Of a stretch of 64,000 nucleotides of DNA, positions 1 to 12,637 are shown one piece after another. Made by a program: the position numbers and the translations under genes. Position 1 is the first letter of the stretch; each line of letters begins with the position of its first letter. Location: NCBI RefSeq assembly GCF_949628265.1, contig NC_088787.1:24170501-24234500 (forward strand), in the 5' to 3' direction. The DNA is from Cloeon dipterum. Its lineage: Eukaryota; Arthropoda; Insecta; Ephemeroptera; Baetidae. The notes beneath the pieces were generated by a model. It was not told the origin of the DNA. It saw only the letters and a program-made list of their open reading frames with translations, and searched no databases.

Positions 1-3000
1 AAAGGTTTTTGATACAGTTGAGTAAATGATACATGACATGCTAGTAAGCGAAGAATCAGAGTAAAAAATACATATACATCTATCAGAGACTTCAAGATGA
101 ACAAATTTATAGGATAGGAACATATGAGGAAATTATAGCCATTAATATCTTTTGTTAACATATCCCTAAATCTTTATAGTTTGTAATTGTCCAATCAAAT
201 TTTGGCATTTCATGGGATTCATTAAATTTGGGGTCAATGGATCTATTTATTTTTGTTAAAGTCCAAATACTCACTTTTTTCTACTGCTGCTTACCAAAAA
301 TTTGTCGATAGTATGAATATTAAACAAATTTATTTTTAACAAAACTCTGTTACTGTGACCTAAATCTAAAAACTCCAAATTCAATACTATAATGCGATAA
401 AAAAATCTTTGATATCCAAAAAATTACAAAAATTAAACTTAATGCAAATGAGGTTCCTTTTTACAGTGACTATTCGTTTGCAAATCTTAATTAAATTTAA
501 ACACATTTATATTCTTTTTATGAGAATAGAAAAATTGATTTTCACATAAAATTCGTACGTCACATAAAGCATTATGTTGTACAAACCGATGCCACAGGGA
601 ACTGAAAAATAATCATTATGTCCTGAGGTCCCTTGTTCGCGCTGGATTAATTTCATAAATATTTATTTTTCAGTTAATTTGAAATATTTTTGATACATTT
701 TCTTGTGCGATTTTCACTTGCCATCTCTGATGACAAGGGTTGAATTATGCAAGTGTGCAAGAAAGCTTTTATAGCGGCAGGTGTTGCGATCAACTTTATC
801 CAGCGTACGTGAAACGCACGCAGGACTCGGCTTTTATCCCGCAAAGCAAGACGCCCGCAGAAAAGTTGCTTGTTCGACCACCGCCTCGGATCCGCTTGCT
901 GCGTGTGCGGAGAAAACAGTAAAAAAAGGAGCAGAGTTGGCACCCTGCGCTGCAAAAGGCAAGTTTCAATCGTTTAATTGTTTTATGTGTTCGGGGGAGC
1001 AAAAGTGGCGCGACAGCAAGTTGAGAGATCTCTTTTGTGTATATGTGTGCTAGTGTGCAGAGCGCGATCCTCGCTGGCTTTTTGTTTTGCGCGATTAAAT
1101 TGCTTTGCAGCCTTTGCTTTCTTTGTTAGCTGCTTTTGACGCCGTTTATTGGATTCCGCCGCCGCCGCCGCCTAGCGCGTGTGTCCTCCGTCCTCCGCTC
1201 AGCTCCTTCTGCCAAACACACAATGCAAGACGAGACGCAGATGCCAGCAGGCTTTTGACACTTAATGCCGATTGTTTTATTGCTAGATTCCTGTGCTCTC
1301 TTCAACCCTTCCGCCGGCTTTCTCGTCTAAAAGGAAATCTTCCGACTCTTACACTCCTGCGAGGCGAAAAATTATGCAAATTATGGCATGTGTGCTAGAA
1401 TAAAAACACGCTACCAAATATTGTTTCAGAGAGGATTTTTATTGGGTATATCTGCTTAAACTTCTAATGATTCGTACATTCCAAGGCCTCATTTATACCG
1501 GACATATCCATGTTAAAGTTCACTGCTCAAAGATCTTTTTTTCTGGAAACCATATTATTTGATATATTAGCTGGAACAAATGTGATTCGAAGCCATGCTT
1601 TAATAGAACGGATCTTTTTGCAAAATTTATTCGTCCTGCAAACAAACCGTTTTTTCCCTCCAATATTTGCTTGCAGTCACGTGTATAATTTGAATAAAGA
1701 AAGCGGCCCAGTTTGCCATGACTACACTTCTTTGATCTGAGCAGACTCGCACTTTTTCCTCCGCCAGGCACGAATTGTTTAGTTAGACACGTCGGTGGGT
1801 GGCGAGAGAGCGAGCAGAAATCCGGCTCGAGACCTTTATTGGAAACAAGGCGCCCGAATCTGAATGCCAAAGTAGCTGCAGACACTTTTGCTGCCACCGC
1901 CGCTGTCGATCCCTCCTCTTTGCGGAATCCTTTTATTGACAAAGGGCGGAAATTCGATTTGATTTAATTAAAAAAGCGAGCGTACGAAAGGAATCTGCGA
2001 AACGTAGAAAAGAGAGAAAAGGCGCACACTCTCCGCACTTTAATTACTTTTATGCAAAGTCGTCACGTGCGCGTACAGCCAGAATTGCGAATTCCTCAAT
2101 TTGGTTAATCCCGCAAACAAAATTATGGAAATATCCACGGGAACGCCATTACGCACTTTTTATTTTGAAATGTCCATGATCCGAATATTTTCCAGCTTTT
2201 TATTTGCGTCACATAGAACTGCTTGTCAAACGTAAATGCTTTTTAGTTTACACAACTCTCAGGGAGCATTTTACAATTGGGCAAACAAATCGATGAAAGT
2301 TAAATATTTGCGAATTAAATGGCAACATAGCAGCTCTTTCTGTCCTAATTTTCCTAAATATTTAGTTCTTCATTAGTTACAGTATTGGCACAAACCCTAA
2401 TAGCAATAATTTCACATACATAAACTCACTGCTGCTAATCTAAAGGAATGATTTTCAGATTACGTTTCAATTTAGAGAGTAAACATTTCCTGGAAAAATC
2501 CCCTAAATAACTTTGACGCTGAAAATTGATAACTAAACTACGTCATTTTCTGTTGTAGAGAATAATCGATAAGCTCTTGTAGATAAAAAAATTCATTCAT
2601 GCGTTTAAAAAATGAGGAAGATTGCCATTATTTCTAGAGATTGGTGTTTTATGGAATTAATGATAGGTTAACACTCACTGTTATATAGTTGACGAGTCAA
2701 CCATCTATTCAATAAATAAATTAAATATTTTTAAGAATAATAGAAGATTATTTGAGTTGTTAATGATCCGCAGCAAATTTTCAGCCTCTCGGTTATAAAA
2801 GCGAGGTGTTTCGGCGAAAGGGCACGAAGTGAAAAATTGACAGAGGCTGATTAAAATTTAACCGCGTGTGCCCCACCGCGTGTGTCTGACAGCAAGCACT
2901 CTAGCATGCATGTTGATTCATTGATTTGCCCTTTTAATTATTTTCCAATCATCCGGCATTTACGCACGAGCCGAACCATTTGTTATCGAGTTTTAATCCG

Positions 3001-4024
3001 CTCTCTCTTCGTGTCTCTGCTTTTTTGCCCCAGAGTGGATTTTATCTCGCCTCTACTATTTCAAAGTCAATCTAAATTAGTTCTGCGGTCAGGGTGGCGA
3101 GTCGGTTGCTTATCACTGGACGCGATCATCACTAACAAAACACCAAAAGACAATGCTAAATATTTTCACAGTACATCAGCCAAACCCTTTAAGGTTGAAA
3201 TTTTTATTGGTTAATAAAATTGCTTTCATCTCTCATTTAGTTCATTCGAACGAGACGCTTTAAATGATATACAAATATTGCCAATTAGATTTGATTAACT
3301 CTATTGTTTACAAATCTTTGCTTTCCAGTGATAGCCAGATAGAAATAAATTTAGTGGTTACATGCAATTTCAGGGCAGTCTGTATAGGACGAAAACAGTT
3401 TTAAATTAACGCTGCTATGCTATTCTTTCTGCCCGAGAGCGGTAAATGTTCAATTGAATGAACGGGATGCAGGCCGCTGTTTTGAGAGCAAAAGCTGCTG
3501 GGGCGCTTTGTTCTCGCGCCGCAGATTGGAATCAATTACAGTAATTAAATTCCGAATGAGGGCAGTTCGCGATCAATCGTTCAGTCCGAGCCGATAAAAG
3601 GAAAGGCGCGAGACGGTGCGTGAAATCGGCGATCAATTCATTACGCTTTTGTCTAGAACGTCTGGCAATTCGCGTGGATTCGTTGCGGCATTTGTACCAC
3701 CAAAAAAACATTTTCACGCTAGAGTCGATTAAAGAACAGTTAGAGTGATTTACAATAAATTGATTTTACTTGTGTTTGCTCACCATATGCTCACATTAAT
3801 TGCAGAAAAAAACAGACTTAATTATTTCTAAATAAAATGTTTAAAAGTGTTCATGCTGTTTTTCCCATTTAACACTTGTTTTGCCGATGAAATGATGCTT
3901 AACTTTAAATTATTAGTTGGATCATGATTATTGCTGTTTGCAAAATATTTCCCCATTTTTGCACCTAAAAATAGACATTTTAAATAAAACTTTGACGGTA
4001 CTTCACATAGTTTAAATAAATAGT

Positions 4025-4027
<3 letters not shown>

Positions 4028-4091
<64 letters not shown>
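4028..4091. repeat. AT dinucleotide microsatellite, about 32 units
   Basis: An uninterrupted run of alternating A and T spans 64 bases. It lies in gene-poor DNA. Length in such a repeat is prone to assembly and population variation. Shorter AT runs occur near 11792-11808 and 41461-41474. Confidence 0.97.
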
Positions 4092-4094
<3 letters not shown>

Positions 4095-5884
4095 CAGATA
4101 TCTTATTTTTGTTTTCTACATTTTAAGATGGAAACTAGTGATTGGTATTTGTTATGTTGATATTGCTATCAATGAAATATGCGATCTTTCATTTCCCACA
4201 TTTTTCATCAACAACGTACTCAATGTAAATTTTATCGATCCTTCTTCCAGACACTCGGGAAAATAAACTTGTTCCATTGAGCTCTCAATAAGTTGGCAAC
4301 AGCTCTTGCGCGCGCCGAGATGGCAATCTGATGCTGGGCAATTATCCTCCAGATATGCACGCGATTATTGATCACCTCGCGGAAGAGCTCGGTTGGTAAT
4401 CCACTGCGCTTTTTGCTTTCCGCCAAGTGAGAGAGCGAGAGAGAAACTCCACTCTGCTCGCCGCGAGTCGACATCATTATTCAATGCCCCTTTCCATCTT
4501 AACTGCATTATCATTTCCCTTTAAACGCCGAGATGCCATACATACAAAGACGGGGGAGCTAAAGCAGCATCGAGGGAGGCCGACAGATAAGGGTTGTGAA
4601 AAACAGACCAACTTGTAAATCACCGGCACGAAATTTCTGGTTAAGCAAATTTATTCGATATCGCTCAGTACCCATTGTTACGTCAAAATTTCGTCAATGG
4701 ATATAGAAGATCTAAATTTCTGTCAATTTTTATGATTAAGTCTAATTTTTATGTATCACTACAGCTTTCTAGCATCATCTCTAATTAAAATTACACTTCA
4801 CTTAACATCAATTTTTGGCTAACGATTTTTCAAATTGAAATGTTCTACTAAATAAAGAGATTCTTTCAGCATACTAGCTGGGAAGTAATTGAATATTTAT
4901 CATTTGATATTTTTATATCATTTTTAATGCTTCAGTTTTTAAATGGAATTCCCTTTGGAGCTGTTGGAATCGAGTAATAATTGCATTATATTAAGACTAT
5001 TTTGTACACCCCCAAGAGAGATATATCGAAGCGGCGCTTTGGCCCGACGTGGCTGAATTTTCAGGCAAAGAAGAAAATATGGTGCGCCGTCCGGGTTTTT
5101 GGTTTGCGGCTGCTGCGTGCATTATAAAAAAGGTATGAGGGGTGTTTCCATTAACGGCTCCATGTCTCCAGAGCATGCATTATTCAGCAGCCCCACTCGC
5201 CGCGTTATTATGTAGTTACTCTCTCACTCGCTTCCAAAGCTCTGCGCCGCCCCAAGATCAAAAACTGGCGGTTTCCAGCTGCATAATGGGTATGGCAGCT
5301 ATAGGCCAAAGGTGCATCAAATCTAGAAATTCCAAATTATGAATTAAAAAGTAAAATATAAATAATTAATTCCAAATTGTTGTGTACTTCTGGGATTTTG
5401 AATATTTTTTAATTAAGAATAAGTCGCAGCCTATATGTCACCTCAGAGATTGGCCATTGATGAGTTTCGAAGCTGGCAGATTGAGGCTGTGTAAAAAAAT
5501 CAAATCATATATTTTTAATCTTACAAAGTCCTCACTCGTTTACATTGATTGTTGAAAAGCTAGTCAGTAAAAATGTTTACCTGCATTTTCTGATTCATAT
5601 AGGATTGCTATGCAACGATCAAGAACGTGTCACACGGAGTTCTTAAACTCCATCTTTAAAAAAATGCCTTGGAAGCGCTTGTTAGTTTTACAACGCCACT
5701 CTATAATGACACTTTGGAAAAGTGTGTGCCTCCGATGTGGAATATTTTAAACTCAGAGTGACGTAATAATGAAGGGCGCCGACAGAGGAAAATTGGCATT
5801 CGGAAGAGTGTCGAGTGTGTTAAGAGTTGCGCGTTTAATGAAATCTTGAAATTCTCGTTGTAATTCCGACTTGTCCGCGTCGAA

Positions 5885-6040
5885 GGAATAATTGATTGAT
5901 TGACTCAATCAAGCCTTTCCTCTCTCTATCTTGCCGTCGCGTTGGCTCATTATTGATTGCGGAGGCCAATCAAAAAACTCGGCCGCATTGTTCGCTCGGC
6001 TCATCCAATTAGTCCGTGCCGACGAGAAGTGTAATCAATT
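5885..6040. promoter_or_regulatory. Candidate cis-regulatory cluster with odd palindrome
   Basis: A perfect palindrome at 5896-5912 has two 8-base arms (TTGATTGA and TCAATCAA) around one C, and its centre is TGACTCA, an AP-1-type site. It overlaps TGATTGAT, a PBC/Hox-type composite site. Within the next 130 bases lie further ATTGATTG, CCAATCAA, CCAATTAG and GTAATCAATTT words. The clustering is seen directly; a regulatory role is inference. Confidence 0.25.
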
Positions 6041-9000
6041 TATGCTTTCCCTCACGTACTAACATGCTCAGCAATTAGAGATCTAGCCCGAGTTTCGCTC
6101 TAATATTTCCTCACTTGACTTTAGTTACGTCGATGGCTGCCTATATATATATAAAAAACGTAAAAAATTCTCTCTTCGGAATAAATTTTACGCCGGAGAG
6201 CTTCTTATAGAGCTAAGAAATGAATGCGCCTTCCAACTTCAATAACCTTTCCTGCTGGAAAAGAACGCCATTTTAAATGCCGTTGAATGAATTTTTATAA
6301 AAAAAAAGGCTGAAGAAAGAAGGTGTACGCACCCTCTGACTGCCGAGAGAAGCTATTTATACAGTTTCCGCTTTCAATTCGGTACATTATACGTTTCATA
6401 CAAAAAAAATCATGTGCAAAACCATCTCTCGAGAATGTGGAGAGTGATTGTTCTCTTTCTCTGCCTTTTCATCGTTCTTTTTGTTTTCCCAGATGCTCCT
6501 TTTCCGATCCATATCACCAAGAGTGTAGAAAAGGTCCATTTTGTCCCACGAGAGGCTGAACTAACATGCACAAAAGGGAAGCGAGGTAAAATGCACCTAA
6601 GTCAAACACGAGTTCCCCCTGCCCAACATTTGTGTCTCTGATTTTCAAACATTTGCTTAAGAGGGTCCCTTTTGGTCCACAAAATTAAATGAAACCCCAG
6701 TAGAACTCAGCGAAATGTAAACTTGAGTCTCTCAAAGTTTTTTCGTTCAGAGTTGGAAAGGAACTTGATTAATAGAAATCACGTTGAGAGCAACCCTTAG
6801 ATGTATAATAATGTTGATCCAAATTTCTCTGACGTTTTTTATTTCAACTTTTGTCGTTAAGCAATATTTTTCTTCTTTTCTCAAGCAAAACTTGTTATTG
6901 GCTGCATGGAATTCTGCATTAAGCCACGCGCTGACTAAGTTTCGGATTAATCCCCCTCTTTATGCGTGGAATAAATTTGCATCTGTCTTACCAGCCATGT
7001 CTGAGCTAAGAAATAACGCGAAACATGAACTGAATTTGCATTTTAAATCGCGCATATGCTTGCAGCGGACTCATTGCTAAGCGTGCGTGGGGCCGTTTCC
7101 ATTCTGTACATGCGGTTTTTTCTGTAGCTCTATGATATCAACAACACCAAGCTTTTGCAGTAAAAATGTGAGTTGGTACCTTTAGATTGGGCAATAATTC
7201 TAATTGGCTTTTTAGAGCGGAATTTATGAACATTAAAAGCGCATAAAGCAGATCAGATGATTGCAAAAAGTCGTCTTGGGTGAAATCCGGTCGCGTCTGA
7301 TTGCTCGTTCGGTGGAATTATGAAAGGACATGAAACGTGACGTGGTGGACGCGGGCCAGGAAGTGTAAAGGAAAATTGCATTAACTTCTTTTGCCGGCGC
7401 GCGCACTAACGAGGCCCGAGCAAGCCAGACTGCTGGTGATTATGACAACTTTTTCTGCTGGACACGCCGCTTTTCATCCGTCCTGCCTCGCTTTTTGCAT
7501 AGGAATTGGCTAAGTAATTACTCGTCAGCAGTCGCATTTGCCTGCCACGGACACCCACACTCCAATTTCCAGTGTCCTTGAGTGTCACACTCTGGGATAC
7601 ACAAAGGGCCGACGTGTGCCTTCGTCAAAAAGTATATCATTCTTGCCACGTCAGCATTGTACGCATTGTTTCCCTAAATTGACAGGCACACACACTCTTG
7701 CACACAGCCAAATTCAAAAAATGTGTCGTGATGCAAAGTAAATATTTCTTTTGCTCGTTTTGTTGGAAAAATTAGACTGTGACACATGGTTTTTTTGGCC
7801 TCCGTAGCAGTTATTGAAATGCTGGACGTTCATCCATTTATTATGTCATTAATTTATTGTTCATTAGTTCTGGGGTCGGACTACTTGGATCTTTCACTTG
7901 TTGGGTTAGGTAAAGAAAATAAAAATGGCATCGATTTAAGTTTTAAAGAATGATTAAAATCATCAATTTTTATTTTGCAATAACGTTGTAGCGGTTCCCG
8001 CACATACTGGCGCTAACTAAGTTTGTATTAATCTCAACCTATAGATGTCGCTATTCCTGTTTGATAAGCTCTTAACGCGATGATCCTGGATGACCCCGAC
8101 GTAACACAGCAATATGCCCATAGACGCGGAAACTCAGGGAAATTTTGAAATGATGCCGCCAGTACGTCTTGAAAAAATAATAATTATTGTGATAGAAGTA
8201 ATAAAACGTTAAAAGTCAATTGCAGCATTCATACTTATCAACCAAACTACATTTAAGTTTTCATCTAGACGACAATTTTGCAAATTGGTGTCTTCAGCGT
8301 CGCGTTCAGATCAATCAGCTTCAGACACCCACATTCTCAAATTCGAAGTCTCGTAATGCGACATAATTGCAGTAGAAGCTCGGGACCAATCTATTTACAG
8401 CCGTACTGCCAGATTCCAAAAATTGATTAACTGTCATTTAAATCCGCAAACAATGCGAAGCGGCTTTCGGGTCTTGGCAAATTGTGGCCAAAAGCCACTT
8501 TCATGAGACGCGCCCGCACTCGACAAGCTTCATTACTTCTCCCCTGGCTGAGCACAAGCTCCTGCGGACCCACATAAATTCTGAATTTCACGAAGACAAA
8601 TCACAAATATTTCTCGTACACACATTCAGTTGGCGAAATACTGCAGTTGACAGAATATGAACCAACAAAACTCCAAATACTCGCTACACCTTAAAATTAA
8701 TTTACGCATGCTGAATTTAATTAAAGGTGCAAACCGCAGTATCTGGGTGTGATATTCCTCTCATAAATCCAGAGAGAATTGTTATTGGCAATAAAAGTAT
8801 TTCAATCGTAAGCAGCAGTCCGCAATCAACCCCAACATGACTCCAATTCTATCATAGCAATTTCATGCAGTAAATGCGATCAACAACAAAAGCCAAATCG
8901 ACTATTAGTTATTTAAAATATTATTAAAAAACTACTCCCGTATATTTATTTTTGATAAAACCGTCATTATTTATTAATTATGTGACCAACATTTAAAAAA

Positions 9001-9737
9001 GCAAACGAATCTTTGAGAAAATGCATGTTAGTTCAAACTAGCTGATTAAAATAAAAGGGGTTACGAAGCAATGCAAGCAAAAATTATTTACAAAAGTTTA
9101 GCACCGAAAAAAGTATTCTTTTTTAATTTTCCCCTATCTTTAAATATAGCAAATCGCCTCTGGACAAGTGCATTTCCAATTCGCCTTCACCTATAAATGG
9201 TCTTGATGAGCGCGGCACCTTTAGCTGCCATATAATCATCTCGCACTTGCGTTGAATTGCGGGGTCATTGCTTACGAATGGAGAATGCAGCAGCAAGACT
9301 AGACTTTGCGACTTCAGACCAGAAATGGATGCCAATTGCGGCGGCTGCAGAGCAGCCCTTATGGCTAATATCTATGCAGATGGTATGCAAATCAGGCGGA
9401 CACAGAAGTTAGCACAGCAGAAAATGCAAATAGTATTCACCCTCCCTGCGGGTGACCTTTGTGCCTTCACTTAAACTGCCCACCGTATGTACACATTTCT
9501 CAGTCCTATCTGCTCTTTTTACGGCCTCGTTTTCCGCGTATACATGCAACTCGCTGCGAGAGGTCGGACCCGATTTGAAATTTACGGCTGCATGGCTGTG
9601 CCTCCAAAGCGGAATTTGTTTCACAGAAACGTTGGAATAGCTATCACGAAATGCGCACTTTTATTTCTATTCAAATGGATTATTTTAAACATCTATGTTT
9701 TGATAGATGCCACTGAATGAGAGGTTGTCATAATTCT

Positions 9738-9805
9738 CAGAAGAATTAAATGCAGCTACCTCAGTGCGAATAGTCACACTGAGGAAGCGGCATTTAATTC
9801 TTTTG
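9738..9805 (+). ncRNA. Candidate microRNA precursor hairpin
   Basis: Bases 9738-9766 pair with 9777-9805: 27 of 29 positions pair (26 Watson-Crick and one G.U), with only two 1x1 mismatches (9754/9789 and 9758/9785), around a 10-base loop. Size, stem length and loop match animal pre-miRNAs. A 5p product starting at 9747 would begin UAAAUGCA, the same first eight bases as insect miR-277, though the rest differs and miR-277 uses the 3p arm in flies, so this is not simply that gene. The hairpin also folds on the minus strand, so strand is a guess. It lies 2.8 kb upstream of RHBDL4. A short inverted-repeat transposon remnant is the main alternative. Confidence 0.5.
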
Positions 9806-12637
9806 TCAATATTTTGACGAAAACAGAATAAAAGAGGAAATTTACTTTAACCATCATCTACGGTTTCTAAAATGACCATATAGATACTAAAAAATCGGAA
9901 TTCACTATGACACAAAATATATCGTTGGTATTTAAAGATGAAGAGAAAAAATTGTTTTGCTTCTTTTGTGCGGATATATGTGTATTACATGCCCGCATAG
10001 TTCATTGCTTGCTTACATGAAAGTTGATATAGACAAAGAGAAAAGAAACAATGAAACTATAGCTATATTACTGTGTTTACCAACTTGCAATCGCACTACT
10101 CGCATCGCCATACCATAATTTATTTTTCCGCAGTTGAATGGAAAAGATAAACGCTTCAAGCTTAAAGTATTTTACTCCGTGCTACCGCTGGGAAGAAGAT
10201 TATATAATCACCCCAAGGGATTCGCCACAGATACTCTTCCAGATGCGGAAGAAACACTTTGTACTCTTTGCACCACAGCAAGAAGGTTCGAAGTGTTTAA
10301 AAGGAAATTATTGATAACAAGTTTCAATATATAAAAAAGTGAATCGCATAGATTCACTATTCACTTAATATTGAATGCTGGTCTTCGCCCTTTGTTCTAT
10401 TTCGACCAATTTTAGAGTCCCCATAGCGCCCTACCTCATATATGTTGTCAAAATGAACTGTTCTGGTTTTTAATATCTCGAGATTCTAACTTAAAATGAA
10501 TACGCATATTATTTTTATTAGAAATTATCTAATTGAGAGACAGTTTCTTTTACATCAAGGAAAATAAAAAATTAAGTGTAATTTAAATTTAGGAATTCAA
10601 GGAGAAAGAAACAAAAATTCTCATGGGTGCATGGTGAATGGAGGACAAAAAGATGCAAAAGGAAAACAGAGCTTTGTTCTGCCACTGTCACCAATAAGAG
10701 AAGAATTTTATATTCCAATATTCTCTCTTTTCCCTGTCCCCCAGCTTTTGGAAACATAAGAATTTCTATCACAGTAATAAGGACGAATCACTTTTTCAAA
10801 TAACTTTTTTGGTGATTTAATGTCCAGGCTGCTATGACCTTTCTCTCCTCTTGATATTTGATCAGCAAAGCAGCCACCTCTTATTCGTATTTATACGGTT
10901 TTCCTTTTAAGCCACCATGTTGCAACATATCCACTGTGAATAATGTGTTTTCCCAGGAAAGGACTCGTTTTTCTAATGTGAAAAGACATGTGCTCACACA
11001 CAGAAAGCAGCAGCCGAAGACGACTGCTCTATACTCAGTGTCTGTAAATAAGAGTGCATGTACATCCGGGGGCACATATATGTGTATTTGTGCGCCCGCT
11101 TTGTGTAGCCTAGTAGATCAAAGGAGCGCTGGTTATTCAGCCTGATGAATTATGCAATCAGCAGTGCACACACTGTCTGCAAATTGGTTTCACGGCGACA
11201 GCAGACCATATAGCAGGTGCACATGCATGGCTTGACGACGCCTGCCATATCATTATCTGCATCAATTTGCAGTCCTCTTGATGCGACGCCACTGTGTCAT
11301 CCGCATAATATATGCATTAAGTACGTGAGTAACAAATCTCTTTTGCCGCCAGAGACTCGAATTTTGCCAGCAAGCTTGTGGCTCAATTAAATATTTGTCT
11401 CCACATTCGCGGCCTACGAGTACTGAAGTAACATTTTATGCACGTCATAGCCAAGCACTCACGATAATTGGAGCAGTATAGCAGAGCGTACACATCAGCG
11501 GAGATTTAAACCGCACATACACTCGCAAAACGCCTATCTAGTGCGTCTAACACGCAGATAATTTTGTGAAGGAAACAGCACTGTGGTATTTTCAGTAATT
11601 TTTTCCAACAGCTGTTGAAATTTATCGATTTTTCCTGTTAAGGGTGCTGCGACAAAATATTTTTTAATATTCTCACTATTTTCACAAAGTGCCCATAAGA
11701 CAAATTACCGTCACTATGGTTTTCTAAATGCGAATATTAACCCAAACAATTTTTCACAAATAAATTATTGCGTCATAAGTTGATATCAAAACATATATAT
11801 ATATATATGGCAGAAAGGGCGTAGCTAGTAGAAAAAGTCTAGATATTTGCAATAGAACAAAGATTTTTGTAAATTATTTAGCATTTATTTCAACCCGGTC
11901 AGGGGATCAGTTATGAATATTTATTTTCTTGCAAAACGTAGCTAGATGAGATCTGGTAAAATTAAAATTCTTCAGCTTTTCATTCAATTTGGCCCTTTTA
12001 CTCACGCCTGATATGATTCCCCTTCTATCTACAGTTTGTTGGGGAATAGAAAAAAATCTTAAAATTTCTTTTTCAACTTTAAATCGTGTTTCGCTTTGGT
12101 GCTGATGCTGAGCTATTCAAAAATACAATAATATTTTCCTGATACATAATATACAGTTATTATATAACTCGATATAACATTGTAAATTTTAATCAGGCGC
12201 ATTGAACATGAAAAAAATATAACGAACAACAATCATAGCACTCCTCCACGTCACGCGTAACTAAGTTCCCCATCTATCGATCTTTCCCGCAACTTGAACG
12301 GGCCGAGCTGAGCGCCCTTCCTCTAACAAAATAGCGAGCAAGGATTGGTTCAACGTAGCTGACGTTAGCCAATTGCGTCACGACAAATAGTAAACAAGTA
12401 GTTGCTTCTGGTCCTCGTGAAACAAGTTGTTTTTCTTGCATCGTTGTGAATAACATTATTTGATTAAATGTTCTACTTGCTTCTGGATTGTAATTTCACC
12501 GACGGTGTTTTCAATTTTACGGACAATTAAAAGTTCTGTGTAATTTCGTCAACTTAAGACGTGTTTGAGAGCCTCATTCACTAGATACAACTTATGTATA
12601 TGTTTTTTCGCCTGTTCGAGATTCAGATTCAGGATCA

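Larger units (their letters stand above)
1..12637. other. Gene-poor region, no supported protein gene
   Basis: I find no exon series, tRNA or recognisable protein in this 12.6 kb. Open frames are short, lack family motifs and do not link by splice phase. Contents I can point to are an AT microsatellite (4028-4091), a TATAAAAG box at 2794-2801 with no obvious gene behind it, a cluster of ATTGATT/CAATCA-type sites (5885-6040), and a strong hairpin at 9738-9805. Several CpG-richer patches (about 780-1250, 3430-3700, 7260-7560) sit in otherwise AT-rich DNA. The stretch could be intergenic regulatory DNA or an intron of a gene whose exons lie outside the window. Confidence 0.6.

Noticed and set aside
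2794-2801. TATAAAAG box suggesting a promoter
   Set aside because: No initiator at the expected distance and no exon or gene downstream that I can recognise.
11178-11276. 10-base inverted repeat (CTGCAAATTG / CAATTTGCAG) enclosing smaller complementary blocks
   Set aside because: Large unequal bulges; pairing is far weaker than at 9738-9805 and may be chance.
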